64,000 nt of DNA from Streptomyces sp. STR69 (GCF_024519455.1 NZ_JALJRY010000001.1:12972-76971); one strand, 5' to 3'; positions 35,540 through 46,728 are shown, numbered from the stretch's first letter. The notes: generated from the letters alone by a model not told the origin. Numbers and translations are program-made.

Positions 35540-36406
35540 TCAGAGCCGGGCAACCCCGACCCGGGCGATCCCGAACCGAGCCAGCCGCTCGGCCCGCTGC
35601 CAGCGCCGTATCAACGGCCAGGTCATGACGCCTATCGTGAGCGAGATCAGATGCCCCCAGTTCGTCATGGGGTCGGTGAACGCCATCAGGTCCGTGACCA
35701 GCGTCCAGCCGAACAGGGCGAGCAACGGCAGCCCGAGCCAGGGCCTGAGCAGACCGGCCAACGCTCCCGTGCTCGCGGCGACGCCGAAGCTGATGCCGTA
35801 GTCGAGGCGGTGCAGCGAGGTGTCGGGCAGATGTCCCGCCAGCACGGCCAGCCCCACGGTGCCTTCGGTCGCGAGCGTGGCCAGGATGTGCCCGGTCAGG
35901 AACACCCCGGCGGCCCGCACTCCGCCGATCCGCCGCTCCAGCGCGGTCAGCACCAGCAGAAAGAGGAACGCGTACGGCGACAGCACCCCGCCGACGATCC
36001 ACAGCGCACTGGCGACCAGCACGAGGAACGGGTCGCGGAGGAGGTGGGTGACATCGGTGCTGGAGGCCTGGTGCAGCTGGCTCACCAGCGTGGGATCGGC
36101 GTACTGCGCGATGAGCGAGGTGACGACGAGCAGCGTCGCGTAACCGAAGGTGAACGGCGTCCCGGTGGGCGTGGGCAGCAGCCGCCAGGGGGCGAGGAGG
36201 CGCAGTGCGGCCGGGACTCGCGGTGCGCGGGGAACGGCCGGGGTGGACGCCGAGAGGGACACCGCGGGGCAGCTCAACTCCCAGGCCGTTTCCAGCACTT
36301 CCCGCTGTCTCGGCATCGCGTCCAGCAGAGGGGAGTCCACCTCGGTCGAAGTTGCGCCCGAAGGCGTGGCGGAGACCTGGGTATCGGCCGTCGCGGTCCG
36401 TTCCAC
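35540..36406 (-). CDS. Rhomboid-like integral membrane protein
   Basis: 288 residues from GTG 36406, where AAGGAG is 9 nt upstream; GTG 36430 would add 8 residues. After about 70 disordered residues come six to seven hydrophobic helices. Segments GHILATL, DYGISFGVAASTGALAG and NWGHLISLTIGV resemble the rhomboid fold, with a His in the last helix; a clear GxSx catalytic Ser is not seen (GISFG instead), so protease activity is doubtful. Confidence 0.72.
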   Translation of the reverse strand: MERTATADTQVSATPSGATSTEVDSPLLDAMPRQREVLETAWELSCPAVSLSASTPAVPRAPRVPAALRLLAPWRLLPTPTGTPFTFGYATLLVVTSLIAQYADPTLVSQLHQASSTDVTHLLRDPFLVLVASALWIVGGVLSPYAFLFLLVLTALERRIGGVRAAGVFLTGHILATLATEGTVGLAVLAGHLPDTSLHRLDYGISFGVAASTGALAGLLRPWLGLPLLALFGWTLVTDLMAFTDPMTNWGHLISLTIGVMTWPLIRRWQRAERLARFGIARVGVARL

Positions 36407-36537
36407 CGTGAGGGGCTCCTTCCGTTTCACCCCACCCTTCGCCGTCCCACCTGCCGCTGTCTATGACCGACGCCACGCGAGAGCCGATTCATAGCAACCC
36501 GAAAGCTTTCTTACGCGTCCGCGGGTAGCGTGCGCGG

Positions 36538-37215
36538 ATGACCACCGCGTACGACACTCCCCTTGTCCTGGACCGTCGCGAGGGCCCCTACGGCGAGGTG
36601 GTGCTGCGCCGGCACGGGGAGTTGCTGCAGATCATCGCCAACGGGTGCTTCCTGATGGACACTTCCGACGGGCGCTCGGAGCGGCTGCTGGTCGACGCCG
36701 CGTACGCCGCGCTGGACGGCCGCCCCCAACCGGACGTGCTGATCGGCGGGTTGGGCGTGGGTTTCTCGCTCGCGCACGCCGCCGCCGACCCCCGCTGGGG
36801 CCGGATCACGGTCGTGGAGCGCGAGCCCGCGATCGTCGAATGGCACCGCTCCGGACCGCTGTCGGCGCTCTCCGCGTCCGCTCTCGCCGACCCGCGGACC
36901 GACATTCTGAAAACGGACCTGGTCGCATTCGTCAATGAGACTTGCGCCACTTTCGATGCGCTCTGCCTCGACATCGACAACGGGCCCGGCTGGACCGTCA
37001 CCGACAGCAACGACAACCTGTACTCACCGGCCGGACTGGCAAGCTGTGCAAGGGTGTTGAGGCCTGGCGGGGTGCTCGCCGTATGGTCCGCACAGCCCTC
37101 TCCGGAATTTGAGCGAACCTTACGGAATGCCGGGTTCCAGCAGGTGCGTACCGAAGAGATCCCCGTTGCCCGAGGAGTTCCCGACGTCGTGCACCTCGCC
37201 GTCCGACCTGGATAG
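36538..37215 (+). CDS. Spermidine synthase-like aminopropyltransferase family protein
   Basis: 225 residues. SAM/decarboxylated-SAM binding pattern: LIGGLGVGFSLAHA, TVVEREPAIVEWH, DALCLDIDNGPGW, RVLRPGGVLAVWSAQ. This is the class I methyltransferase-like fold of polyamine synthases; it is shorter than true spermidine synthases, so substrate is uncertain. ATG 36538 has little ribosome site, possibly leaderless transcript. Confidence 0.83.
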   Translation: MTTAYDTPLVLDRREGPYGEVVLRRHGELLQIIANGCFLMDTSDGRSERLLVDAAYAALDGRPQPDVLIGGLGVGFSLAHAAADPRWGRITVVEREPAIVEWHRSGPLSALSASALADPRTDILKTDLVAFVNETCATFDALCLDIDNGPGWTVTDSNDNLYSPAGLASCARVLRPGGVLAVWSAQPSPEFERTLRNAGFQQVRTEEIPVARGVPDVVHLAVRPG

Positions 37216-37328
37216 CAAAGGCGCCGTGACTGCCCGTACCCTGCTTCCCTGACGCGGATCATTCAAGCGTCAAGCGCAGTCATGGGATCACCCCACTGGT
37301 TCCGGAAAGCACACTTCAGGGGCGGGCG

Positions 37329-38069
37329 ATGGAGCAGACACACACCTCCCACAACGGTACGGCCACGGCCACGCCGGGCGCACAGCGCCGGGTGCTCGTG
37401 GTCGAGGACGATGCGACGATCGTCGACGCCATCGCGGCCCGTTTGCGCGCCGAGGGATTCCTCGTGCAAACCGCGGGCGACGGGCCCTCGGCCGTCGACA
37501 CCGCCGAGGCCTGGCAGCCCGATCTGCTGATCCTCGACATCATGCTGCCCGGCTTCGACGGCCTGGAGGTCTGCCGCCGAGTGCAGGCCGCCCGCCCGGT
37601 GCCGGTGCTGATGCTCACCGCGCGCGACGACGAGACCGACATGCTGGTCGGGCTCGGGGTCGGCGCCGACGACTACATGACCAAGCCGTTCTCCATGCGG
37701 GAGTTGGCGGCGCGGGTGCACGTCCTGCTGCGCCGCGTCGAGCGTGCCGTGGTGGCCGCCTCCACCCCGCGCTCGGGCATCCTGCGCCTCGGCGAGCTGG
37801 AGATCGACCACGCGCAGCGCCGGGTACGGGTGCGCAGCGACGACGTGCATCTCACGCCCACCGAGTTCGACCTGCTGGTGTGCCTGGCGAACACCCCACG
37901 TGCCGTGCTCTCCCGCGAGCAGTTGCTCGCCGAGGTGTGGGACTGGGCGGACGCCTCCGGCACCCGCACCGTCGACAGCCACATCAAGGCGCTGCGCCGG
38001 AAGATCGGCGCCGAGCGGATCCGCACGGTGCACGGTGTCGGCTACGCACTGGAGACTCCGACGCCATGA
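37329..38069 (+). CDS. OmpR/PhoB-type response regulator
   Basis: 246 residues. Receiver domain: VLVVEDDATIVDAIA, phosphoacceptor Asp in LLILDIMLPG (about 76), LMLTARDDETD, YMTKPFS. DNA-binding winged helix near the C-terminus: LTPTEFDLLVCLAN, SGTRTVDSHIKALRRKIG. It overlaps the histidine kinase gene by 4 bp (ATGA), forming a two-component pair just upstream of kgd. Confidence 0.95.
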   Translation: MEQTHTSHNGTATATPGAQRRVLVVEDDATIVDAIAARLRAEGFLVQTAGDGPSAVDTAEAWQPDLLILDIMLPGFDGLEVCRRVQAARPVPVLMLTARDDETDMLVGLGVGADDYMTKPFSMRELAARVHVLLRRVERAVVAASTPRSGILRLGELEIDHAQRRVRVRSDDVHLTPTEFDLLVCLANTPRAVLSREQLLAEVWDWADASGTRTVDSHIKALRRKIGAERIRTVHGVGYALETPTP

Positions 38070-39172
38070 GCGGCGGGCCGACGTCACGGAGGAGCCCCGG
38101 GGAGCCCTGGGGCGGCGTACGCCCGTTCTCGATCAAGACCAAACTGGGCGCACTGGTCGTCATCTCGGTGCTCATCACCACCGGGCTGATGATGATCGCC
38201 ATGCGCACGGCGACGGAGCTGCGCTTCATCACGGTCTTCTCGATGATCGCCACACTGCTGATAACGCAGTTCGTGGCCCATTCGCTCACCGCGCCGCTGG
38301 ACGAGATGAACACGGTCGCCCGGTCCATCTCGCGCGGCGACTACACCCGCCGGGTGCGTGAGAACCGCCGCGACGAACTGGGCGACCTGGCCGAGACGAT
38401 CAACGTCATGGCCGACGAGCTGGAGGCCCAGGAGCGCCAGCGCAAGGAACTCGTCGCGAACGTCTCGCACGAGCTGCGCACCCCCATCGCGGGTCTGCGC
38501 GCCGTACTGGAAAACGTCGTCGACGGCGTCTCGGCCGCCGACCCGGAGACCATGCGGACGGCCCTGAAGCAGACCGAGCGGCTCGGGCGGCTCGTCGAGA
38601 CGCTGCTGGACCTCTCCCGCCTGGACAACGGCGTCGTACCGCTGAAGACGCGCCGCTTCGAGGTGTGGCCGTACCTTTCGGGCGTGCTCAAGGAGGCCAA
38701 CATGGTCGCCTCGGCGCGCGCCGGCATCGCGTCCGGCTCGGGCAGTCACACGCGCACGGACGTGCATCTGCACCTGGACGTGTCCCCGCCGGAGCTGACC
38801 GCGCTCGCAGACCCGGAGCGCATCCACCAGGTCGTCGCCAACCTGATCGACAACGCGGTGAAGCACAGCCCGGCGCACGGGCGCGTGACGGTCAAGGCAC
38901 GGCGCGGGGTGCTGCCGGAGTCGCTGGAGCTGGAGGTCCTGGACGAGGGGCCCGGCATCCCGAAGGCGGAGTGGGCGCACATCTTCGAGCGGTTCAACCG
39001 GGGAGCGGTGAGCGCGCCCCACGGACCCGGCAGCGACGGCGGTACGGGCCTCGGCCTGGCGATCGCCCGCTGGGCGGTGGACCTGCACGGCGGCCGGATC
39101 GGCGTGGCCGAATCCGACCGTGGCTGCAGGATTATCGTCACCCTTCCGGGACTCTCATCCGTGCCGAGTTGA
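38066..39172 (+). CDS. Sensor histidine kinase paired with the OmpR-type regulator
   Basis: 368 residues. Two adjacent membrane helices near the N-terminus with almost no external loop (TKLGALVVISVLITTG, FSMIATLLITQFVAH), so it may sense inside the membrane. HAMP (HSLTAPLDEMNTVARSISRGDY), H-box LVANVSHELRTPIAG (His about 133), N-box NLIDNAVKHSP, G-boxes DEGPG and GTGLGLAIA. Confidence 0.95.
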   Translation: MSGGPTSRRSPGEPWGGVRPFSIKTKLGALVVISVLITTGLMMIAMRTATELRFITVFSMIATLLITQFVAHSLTAPLDEMNTVARSISRGDYTRRVRENRRDELGDLAETINVMADELEAQERQRKELVANVSHELRTPIAGLRAVLENVVDGVSAADPETMRTALKQTERLGRLVETLLDLSRLDNGVVPLKTRRFEVWPYLSGVLKEANMVASARAGIASGSGSHTRTDVHLHLDVSPPELTALADPERIHQVVANLIDNAVKHSPAHGRVTVKARRGVLPESLELEVLDEGPGIPKAEWAHIFERFNRGAVSAPHGPGSDGGTGLGLAIARWAVDLHGGRIGVAESDRGCRIIVTLPGLSSVPS

Positions 39173-39453
39173 CGTAAAGTTCGACCCGGAGCCACAAGAT
39201 CCACGGCGGTCCGCGCTGACGGACACGTGTGATCAGGCAGAGGCCCGCGCCGTTCGCGCGCCCGGCCCGCACCAAGACGCCCCCTCTGTAGCGGAACCAC
39301 GCTTGTTTCCCGCCATTTCGGCCCCCGAAACACACTTTCCGGTGTGACTTACACGACGATGGACCGGCCCGACCTGACCTTCGTGGTCATGGGGGCGTAG
39401 CCTTAATTCCCGCTGTCCATCACCTTGTGAAGCGGAAGAGGGCGGTTGCCGCC

Positions 39454-42400
39454 GTGTCGTCACAGTCCCCCAGTAACTCGACCATCTCGACAGAGTCCGA
39501 CCAAGCCGCGGGTAAGAATCCCGCGGCGGCGTTCGGCCCGAACGAGTGGCTCGTCGACGAGATCTATCAGCAGTACCTCCAGGATCCGAACTCGGTAGAC
39601 CGAGCCTGGTGGGACTTCTTCGCCGACTACAAGCCGGGCGCGGCTGCCGCCCCGACCTCGACTTCGGCGGGTACTGCGGCCGCGGGGGCCGCAGGGACCT
39701 CCACCCCGGCCGCTCCGGTGGCGCCCGCAGCCCCGGCGGTTCCCGCGCCGGCGCCCGCAGCTGTCGCTCCCGCCCCGGCACCGGCTCCGGCTCCGGTCGC
39801 TGCTCCGGCCCCCGTGAAGGCCGTAGCCCCGGCTCCGGCCGCCCAGCCGAAGAAGGCCGAGCCCGCGACCGAGGCCCCCGGTGGCCCCGAATACGTGACG
39901 CTGCGCGGCCCCGCCGCCGCGGTCGCGAAGAACATGAACGCCTCGATCGAGGTGCCCACGGCCACGTCCGTGCGCGCGGTCCCGGTCAAGCTGCTCTTCG
40001 ACAACCGCATCGTCATCAACAACCACCTGAAGCGCGCCCGGGGCGGGAAGATCTCCTTCACCCACCTCATCGGCTACGCGATGGTGCAGGCCATCAAGGC
40101 CATGCCGTCGATGAACCACTCCTTCCAGGAGAAGGACGGCAAGCCGACCCTGGTCAAGCCGGAGCACATCAACTTCGGTCTCGCCATCGACCTGGTGAAG
40201 CCCAACGGCGACCGCCAGCTCGTCGTCGCCGGCATCAAGAAGGCCGAGACGCTGAACTTCTTCGAGTTCTGGCAGGCCTACGAGGACATCGTCCGCCGCG
40301 CCCGCGACGGCAAGCTGACGATGGACGACTTCACCGGCGTCACCGTCTCCCTGACCAACCCCGGCGGCCTCGGCACCGTCCACTCGGTGCCGCGTCTGAT
40401 GCCCGGTCAGTCGGTCATCATGGGCGTCGGCTCCATGGACTACCCGGCGGAGTTCCAGGGCACGAGCCAGGACACCCTCAACAAGCTCGGCATCTCGAAG
40501 GTCATGACGCTCACGTCGACCTACGACCACCGGGTCATCCAGGGCGCCGCCTCCGGCGAGTTCCTGCGGATCGTCGCCAACCTCCTGCTCGGCGAGAGCG
40601 GCTTCTACGACGAGATCTTCGAGGCGCTGCGCATCCCGTACGAGCCGGTCCGCTGGCTCAAGGACATCGACGCGTCGCACGACAACGACGTGACGAAGGC
40701 CGCCCGCGTCTTCGAGCTGATCCACTCCTACCGGGTCCGCGGCCACGTCATGGCCGACACCGACCCGTTGGAGTACCGCCAGCGCAAGCACCCCGACCTG
40801 GACATCACCGAGCACGGCCTCACCCTGTGGGACCTGGAGCGGGAGTTCGCGGTCGGCGGCTTCGCCGGCAAGTCCCTGATGAAGCTGCGCGACATCCTGG
40901 GCGTGCTGCGCGACTCCTACTGCCGCACCACCGGCATCGAGTTCATGCACATCCAGGACCCCAAGCAGCGCAAGTGGATCCAGGACCGCATCGAGCGCTC
41001 GCACTCCAAGCCGGAGCGCGAGGAGCAACTGCGCATCCTGCGCCGCCTGAACGCGGCGGAGGCCTTCGAGACCTTCCTGCAGACGAAGTACGTCGGCCAG
41101 AAGCGCTTCTCGCTCGAAGGCGGCGAGTCGGTCATCCCGCTCCTCGACGCGGTCATCGACAGCGCGGCCGAGTCGCGCCTCGACGAGGTCGTCATCGGCA
41201 TGGCCCACCGAGGCCGTCTGAACGTCCTGGCGAACATCGTCGGCAAGTCGTACGCCCAGATCTTCCGGGAGTTCGAGGGCAACCTCGACCCGAAGTCGAT
41301 GCACGGCTCCGGCGACGTGAAGTACCACCTGGGCGCCAAGGGCACCTTCACCGGCCTGGACGGCGAGCAGATCAAGGTCACCCTCGCGGCGAACCCGTCC
41401 CACCTGGAGACGGTCGACCCGATCATCGAGGGCATCGTCCGCGCCCGCCAGGACATCATCAACAAGGGTGGCACGGACTTCACGGTCCTCCCGCTCGCCC
41501 TGCACGGTGACGCGGCCTTCGCGGGCCAGGGCGTGGTGGCGGAAACCCTCAACATGTCGCAGCTGCGCGGTTACCGCACCGGCGGCACGATCCACATCGT
41601 CATCAACAACCAGGTCGGCTTCACGGCGGCCCCGGAGTCCTCGCGTTCCTCCATGTACGCGACGGACGTGGCGCGCATGATCGAGGCCCCGATCTTCCAC
41701 GTGAACGGCGACGACCCGGAGGCCGTGGTCCGTGTGGCCCGCCTGGCCTTCGAGTTCCGTCAGGCGTTCAACAAGGACGTGGTGATCGACCTCATCTGCT
41801 ACCGCCGCCGCGGTCACAACGAGTCGGACAACCCCGCCTTCACCCAGCCCCTGATGTACGACCTGATCGACAAGAAGCGCTCGGTGCGCAAGCTGTACAC
41901 CGAGTCCCTGATCGGTCGCGGCGACATCACCCTTGAGGAAGCCGAACAAGCCCTCCAGGACTACCAGGGCCAGCTGGAGAAGGTCTTCACCGAGGTCCGC
42001 GAGGCGACGGCCCAGCCGGGCGCGGCGCCGATGTCGGACCCGCAGGCGGAGTTCCCCGTCGCGGTCAGCACGGCCATCTCCTCGGAGGTCGTCAAGCGGA
42101 TCGCCGAGTCCCAGGTCAACATCCCGGACAACTTCCACGTCCACCCGCGTCTGCTGCCCCAGCTGCAGCGCCGGGCGACGATGGTCGAGGACGGCACGAT
42201 CGACTGGGGCATGGGCGAGACGCTCGCGATCGGTTCGTTGCTGCTGGAGGGCACCCCGGTCCGCCTCTCCGGCCAGGACTCGCGCCGAGGCACGTTCGGC
42301 CAGCGTCACGCGGTCCTCATCGACCGCCAGACGGGCGAGGACTACACCCCGCTCCAGTACCTCGCCGAGGACCAGGCCCGCTACAACGTCTACGACTCGC

Positions 42401-43251
42401 TCCTCTCCGAGTACGCGGTCATGGGCTTCGAGTACGGCTACTCGCTGGCCCGCCCCGACGCGCTCGTGATGTGGGAGGCGCAGTTCGGCGACTTCGTCAA
42501 CGGCGCCCAGTCGGTCGTGGACGAGTACATCTCGGCGGCGGAACAGAAGTGGGGCCAGACGTCCGGCGTCACCCTGCTCCTCCCCCACGGCTACGAGGGC
42601 CAGGGCCCGGACCACTCCTCGGCCCGCGTCGAGCGCTTCCTCCAGCTGTGCGCGCAGAACAACATGACGGTCGCGATGCCGACCCTCCCGTCGAACTACT
42701 TCCACCTCCTGCGGTGGCAGGTGCACAACCCGCACCACAAGCCGCTGGTCGTCTTCACCCCGAAGTCGATGCTGCGCCTCAAGGCCGCCGCGTCGAAGAC
42801 GGAGGAGTTCACGACAGGTCAGTTCCGCCCGGTCATCGGCGACGAGACGGTGACGGACCCGGCGTCCGTCCGCAAGGTCGTCTTCGTCACCGGCAAGCTG
42901 TACTACGACCTGGAGGCCGAGCGCGCCAAGCGCGGCACCACGGACGTGGCGATCATCCGCGTCGAGCGCCTGTACCCGCTGCCGGGTGCCGAGCTCCAGG
43001 CGGAGGTCAACAAGTACCCGAACGTCGAGAAGTACCTGTGGGCCCAGGAGGAGCCGGCCAACCAGGGCGCCTGGCCGTTCATCGCCCTCAACCTGATCGA
43101 CCACCTGGACCTGGCGGTCGGCGCGGATGTTCCTCACGGGGAGCGGCTGCGGCGGATCTCGCGCCCGCACTCGTCGTCTCCGGCGGTGGGCTCGGCGAAG
43201 CGGCACCAGGCTGAGCAGGAGCAGTTGGTTACGGAGGTGTTCGAGGCTTAG
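39454..43251 (+). CDS. kgd: Multifunctional 2-oxoglutarate metabolism enzyme (E1/decarboxylase with E2o-like domain)
   Basis: 1265 residues; GTG 39454 is chosen (product starts [10 protein letters not shown]), GTG 39427 is possible. N-terminus [18 protein letters not shown] is the family tail, followed by a long Ala/Pro-rich linker (about 65-140), an E2-like acyltransferase domain with YDHRVIQGA (about 357) and a thiamine diphosphate E1 domain ([11 protein letters not shown], about 584; [18 protein letters not shown]). It decarboxylates 2-oxoglutarate in the TCA cycle and passes the product to E2/E3 or makes succinic semialdehyde. The gene follows a two-component pair and is convergent with the Fxs/MoxR cluster. 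Confidence 0.95.
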   Translation: MSSQSPSNSTISTESDQAAGKNPAAAFGPNEWLVDEIYQQYLQDPNSVDRAWWDFFADYKPGAAAAPTSTSAGTAAAGAAGTSTPAAPVAPAAPAVPAPAPAAVAPAPAPAPAPVAAPAPVKAVAPAPAAQPKKAEPATEAPGGPEYVTLRGPAAAVAKNMNASIEVPTATSVRAVPVKLLFDNRIVINNHLKRARGGKISFTHLIGYAMVQAIKAMPSMNHSFQEKDGKPTLVKPEHINFGLAIDLVKPNGDRQLVVAGIKKAETLNFFEFWQAYEDIVRRARDGKLTMDDFTGVTVSLTNPGGLGTVHSVPRLMPGQSVIMGVGSMDYPAEFQGTSQDTLNKLGISKVMTLTSTYDHRVIQGAASGEFLRIVANLLLGESGFYDEIFEALRIPYEPVRWLKDIDASHDNDVTKAARVFELIHSYRVRGHVMADTDPLEYRQRKHPDLDITEHGLTLWDLEREFAVGGFAGKSLMKLRDILGVLRDSYCRTTGIEFMHIQDPKQRKWIQDRIERSHSKPEREEQLRILRRLNAAEAFETFLQTKYVGQKRFSLEGGESVIPLLDAVIDSAAESRLDEVVIGMAHRGRLNVLANIVGKSYAQIFREFEGNLDPKSMHGSGDVKYHLGAKGTFTGLDGEQIKVTLAANPSHLETVDPIIEGIVRARQDIINKGGTDFTVLPLALHGDAAFAGQGVVAETLNMSQLRGYRTGGTIHIVINNQVGFTAAPESSRSSMYATDVARMIEAPIFHVNGDDPEAVVRVARLAFEFRQAFNKDVVIDLICYRRRGHNESDNPAFTQPLMYDLIDKKRSVRKLYTESLIGRGDITLEEAEQALQDYQGQLEKVFTEVREATAQPGAAPMSDPQAEFPVAVSTAISSEVVKRIAESQVNIPDNFHVHPRLLPQLQRRATMVEDGTIDWGMGETLAIGSLLLEGTPVRLSGQDSRRGTFGQRHAVLIDRQTGEDYTPLQYLAEDQARYNVYDSLLSEYAVMGFEYGYSLARPDALVMWEAQFGDFVNGAQSVVDEYISAAEQKWGQTSGVTLLLPHGYEGQGPDHSSARVERFLQLCAQNNMTVAMPTLPSNYFHLLRWQVHNPHHKPLVVFTPKSMLRLKAAASKTEEFTTGQFRPVIGDETVTDPASVRKVVFVTGKLYYDLEAERAKRGTTDVAIIRVERLYPLPGAELQAEVNKYPNVEKYLWAQEEPANQGAWPFIALNLIDHLDLAVGADVPHGERLRRISRPHSSSPAVGSAKRHQAEQEQLVTEVFEA

Positions 43252-43280
43252 GTCTCGACATCGCAGTGACATCTGCCGAG

Positions 43281-43324
43281 GGGCCGTCGCCGGAGAAATC
43301 CGGGGGCGGCCCTTCGGGGCTTTT
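43281..43324 (+). terminator. Rho-independent terminator behind kgd
   Basis: A long imperfect hairpin (GGGCCG-TCG-CCGG-AGAAAT-CCGG-GGG-CGGCCC, 43281-43312) is followed by TTCGGGGCTTTTCTCC with a TTTT run. It lies 30 bp after the kgd stop and 6-40 bp before the stop of the convergent TPR gene, so it can serve both. Confidence 0.8.
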
Positions 43325-43329
43325 CTCCC

Positions 43330-46300
43330 TCAGGTGGTCTGCGGCTCGAAATTCCAGTGAGGGTGGTCGTCGGAACCGTCGAGGGCTGCCTGTGCCGTGC
43401 GGGTGAGCGGGTGGTCGGCGCCGAGACTCGCGGTTGCGTTGGCCACCGTCTCCTGGCCGAGTCCGGCGAGCATCTCCTCGCGGTCCGGGCTGCCGGCTAC
43501 GACATTCACCGCGCAGCCGAGCGTCCAGGGATGGGCCTGTCCAACGGCGCGGGTCATGTCGGCGAGTGACCGCTCCCCGAGGGCGTGTGCCTGCCTGTGC
43601 TCACCCACCCTGCGGAGGATGAGGGCGTGGTTGGCCCGGGCTCCGGCCGCGTATGGATGGTCGGGACCGAGCAGAGTCTCGTATCTGTCGACGATGGACT
43701 CGCTCAGGCGTCGGGCGTGGTCCACGTCGCCGTGCTCACGTTCGTGGCAGCAGTGGGCGACCGCAAGCAGCAGGGTGAGGGGAGCGTCCTTGCCGCTGAG
43801 ACGTTCGCTTCTGTGCAGCACTTCGGTGAAACGCGCTCCCGCGTGCTCGATGCCACCAGTCCGGTACTGGCACTGCGCTAGGTGGTAGAGCGCTTCGAGC
43901 GTCTGGGGGTGGCCGTCGCCCATGATCTGCTGGTGGCGGGCCGCATTCGTGCTCTGCAGGCGTTCAGCTTCTTCGTAGTGGCCCAGGAGCCTCAGGTCGG
44001 TGGCGCACTGGAGTTCTGAATGCAGGGTCCTGAGGTGGTCACGTCCGAGAACCTGCTCGCGGGCCCGCAGCGCGTCCCGACCAATGGCGGCGGCCTCGCC
44101 GTAGCGGCCGAGCAGCCGCAGCGAGACCGCCACGTTGTTGTCGGCCGACAGCGTGACGGGATGCAGTTCACCGCGAAGCTCTCGGTAACCCTCGCGCGCC
44201 TTCTCCGACAGATCGAGGGCTTCCTCATAGCGGCCCAGCGCTCGCAGGTCGGCCGCAAGACCGCCGACAGCACGCAGGTACCGGGGATCCGTCGCCATGC
44301 CCACGGAGCGAAACTGCTCCGTCGCCGCCCGGTTCACGATCTCGCTGCTCCGGTAGTCGCCCACGGCCCGCAGCAGGTTGGCGTAGTGATGGCCGAGCTC
44401 CCAATGCAAGTCCGGGTGCTCGCCCTGGAATCGCTCCCAGACGGACAGAGCCCGCTCGGCCAACCGGATGCCGGTCTCGTACTCACCTGAGAGGTACAAG
44501 TACCGCAGACAGTTGAGGGCCAGTTGGTGTGCGGCGGGGGCATCTCGGGACAGGACGTCCGCGTACTCCAGGTTCGAGACGAACTCGGCGTACCGCGGCC
44601 ATGCGTGTGCCTTGCCCGGGAAACTCGGATCGGCGGCGGCGAGGGTTCGCCAGGCCACGTCGGCGAGTTCTCCGTACTCCTCGGGGGGTATGTCGTCACG
44701 GACCGTCTGGTGCACCATCCGGTGCATGGACAGGATCTCGTTCGACGGGTCCTGCGTGGGGTGTTCCACGCGCACCACCGAGTAGGTGGTGAGTTGCTCG
44801 ACGGCACTGTCCCAACGGCTCGTGTCCGTGAGCAGCCTGACCACCACGGGTGGCAGATCGTCGACAGGAGTCTCCCGCAGCAGCCGCAGGGGGACGGCGT
44901 CCGGTGCGAAGAAGGTGCACAACCGCAGCAGCAGTACAGAGTCCGGGCAGGCCGCGCGGAGCCGTTCCAGCAGGACGGTCCAGGCAGCCCGGAAAGTCAT
45001 CGGGAAGTCCGGAGAGACCGCGACCCGGGTGTCCGCGGAGAAGTCCCCGGCCAGGAGTTCCAGATATTCCGCCACCGGCATGCCGGACTCGTCCAGCCAT
45101 CCGGCCGTCTGGTCGAGAACCAGCGGTAGGTCGGCCAACGCCTCAGCCAGCTGACGGGCGTCGTCATCGGTCAGCCGTGGGGCGCGGTGGCGGATGAAGT
45201 CGACCGACTCTGAGCGGTCGTAGGCGGGCACCTGCACCAGCGTGCTGTTGTGCGCACCCCACTCCTGGTTGCAGGACGTGATGAGCACATGGCCCGGTCC
45301 GGTCGGGACCAGGTCCTGGACCTCGTTCGGGTCGTCGGCACCGTCCAGGACGATCAGCCAGCGCGGGTAGGGATCTCCCCTGCGCAGGGCCTCGCGGACC
45401 GCGCGCAGGCGCTCGCCGTAGTCGGTCCCGGTCGGCAGCCCGAGCGCCGGCGCCAGGTCGGCGAGCCCCTGTCGGAAGGCGGCGCGACTGCCTGCGTTGA
45501 TCCACCACACGACGTGGTATCCGTACGCGAAACGGTAGGCGTACTCGGCGGCCAGCTGTGTCTTGCCGACTCCGGAGAGGCCGCAGAGGGTGACCCTGCC
45601 CGCGCGCTGGATCCGTTCGTAGGCAGTGTTCAGCAGGGGTGCCCGCCCGGTGAACCGCTCATTGCGTTCCGGGATCCTGCCCCACACGCGAAGGGTGTGC
45701 ACGGGGAAGGGCGGACCGTCGTCGGTGTCGGCCGTGGACGCCGGGTCGGGGTCGGCGGGCAGTGCGAGCCGGTTCAGGAGCCTGCGTTCTGCCTCGTCAG
45801 AACTCACGTCGTGCAGGCTGACGGAGTCGAGAGCCACCATTGACGGGAGAGAAGGAGCCACCGACACGGCGGCGATGCGCTCGGTCTCGGGGACGACGAC
45901 CTCGCGGAGGGCCCAGTGCCACTCCGCACCGGTGTGCGCCCCGGACCGGAGGTACTGGTCGCTCAGGAGCAGCAGCACCGGACCGGGGGCCAGCAGCAGG
46001 TCACGCAGTGACTCCTCCAGGGAGGCGTCCGGCGGCGGGTCCCAGCGCTGGAGCACGACCCGGTGTCCGCGCCGTTCGAGGCGGTGTCCGATCCAGTTGG
46101 CCCAGCTCTGGTCGAAGGGGGTGAAGCTGATGGTGATGGTCTGCCGTCCGGTGCGCAGGGGCCGTTGTTCCGGACCCGGTGACGTGTTTTCGGCCGGTGG
46201 CGCGCCGGAGAGGAAGGTGACGGGGCGCTTGCCGCCCGGTCGGTCCTGAATCCATGGAATGTCTCCGGACCGCTCCGGCGCCCGGGCGAGGGCGGCCCGT

Positions 46301-46728
46301 TCCCGCGCCACCTCGGCCAGTCGTGCCGCGGGTGCCCGCCCCGGATCGCGCTCCCTGATCTCGGAGCGCAGTTCGGCCTTGCGCACGGGCACGCCCCACT
46401 GGTTGCTGACGGTGAGCCAGAGTGCGCCGTGGCCGGTGGCCCGGCCGGTCGACACCCTGAAGTACGCGGGGCCGTACGTGCCGCCGAACCGATGGAGGAC
46501 GACGCTCGGTTCGTCCAGTGCGGTGCACACGAAGTACGGGGAGCCGTCGAGTGCGACGGTGAAGGTGAACTCCTCCTCCGGGTAGGGCCAGTTCGGTGCG
46601 GTGTCCTGCGTCTCCGGGAGCGGGCCGCGCAGATCGACGGTGACGAGGTAGTCGCACTCCGTCTCGGCCACCTGCGGCCAGGCCACGACCGGTTCGATCA
46701 GCAGCGGGTGCTCGTCGAGGTTCACCAT
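43330..46728 (-). CDS. fxsT: FxsT-type TIR-NB-ARC-TPR protein with extra N-terminal domain
   Basis: 1132 residues. Residues 1-190 are a beta-rich part (YLVTVDLRGPLP, YFRVSTGRATGHGALWLTVSN) not found in its paralogue at 51-54 kb. A TIR-type domain follows (TITISFTPFDQSWANWIG, about 197; Glu in GAEWHWAL), then an NB-ARC ATPase with Walker A GLSGVGKTQL (about 386) and Walker B WLIVLDGADD, and about ten TPR repeats to the C-terminus, ending HWNFEPQTT. The TIR could be an NAD-degrading effector once TPR and NB-ARC sense a trigger. It overlaps the CHAT gene by 7 bp and is last in its operon. Fxs-system TPR proteins have this architecture. Confidence 0.88.
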   Translation of the reverse strand: MVNLDEHPLLIEPVVAWPQVAETECDYLVTVDLRGPLPETQDTAPNWPYPEEEFTFTVALDGSPYFVCTALDEPSVVLHRFGGTYGPAYFRVSTGRATGHGALWLTVSNQWGVPVRKAELRSEIRERDPGRAPAARLAEVARERAALARAPERSGDIPWIQDRPGGKRPVTFLSGAPPAENTSPGPEQRPLRTGRQTITISFTPFDQSWANWIGHRLERRGHRVVLQRWDPPPDASLEESLRDLLLAPGPVLLLLSDQYLRSGAHTGAEWHWALREVVVPETERIAAVSVAPSLPSMVALDSVSLHDVSSDEAERRLLNRLALPADPDPASTADTDDGPPFPVHTLRVWGRIPERNERFTGRAPLLNTAYERIQRAGRVTLCGLSGVGKTQLAAEYAYRFAYGYHVVWWINAGSRAAFRQGLADLAPALGLPTGTDYGERLRAVREALRRGDPYPRWLIVLDGADDPNEVQDLVPTGPGHVLITSCNQEWGAHNSTLVQVPAYDRSESVDFIRHRAPRLTDDDARQLAEALADLPLVLDQTAGWLDESGMPVAEYLELLAGDFSADTRVAVSPDFPMTFRAAWTVLLERLRAACPDSVLLLRLCTFFAPDAVPLRLLRETPVDDLPPVVVRLLTDTSRWDSAVEQLTTYSVVRVEHPTQDPSNEILSMHRMVHQTVRDDIPPEEYGELADVAWRTLAAADPSFPGKAHAWPRYAEFVSNLEYADVLSRDAPAAHQLALNCLRYLYLSGEYETGIRLAERALSVWERFQGEHPDLHWELGHHYANLLRAVGDYRSSEIVNRAATEQFRSVGMATDPRYLRAVGGLAADLRALGRYEEALDLSEKAREGYRELRGELHPVTLSADNNVAVSLRLLGRYGEAAAIGRDALRAREQVLGRDHLRTLHSELQCATDLRLLGHYEEAERLQSTNAARHQQIMGDGHPQTLEALYHLAQCQYRTGGIEHAGARFTEVLHRSERLSGKDAPLTLLLAVAHCCHEREHGDVDHARRLSESIVDRYETLLGPDHPYAAGARANHALILRRVGEHRQAHALGERSLADMTRAVGQAHPWTLGCAVNVVAGSPDREEMLAGLGQETVANATASLGADHPLTRTAQAALDGSDDHPHWNFEPQTT

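Noticed and set aside
34794..36476. 560-residue frame joining the DinB-like protein to upstream sequence
   Set aside because: The upstream part is a shadow of the rhomboid-like gene; GTG 35378 with a ribosome site is the real start.
39460..43272. 1270-residue open frame antisense to kgd
   Set aside because: High-GC codon bias keeps the opposite frame open; the product is Val/Arg/Leu-rich with no domain, while the plus strand encodes Kgd.
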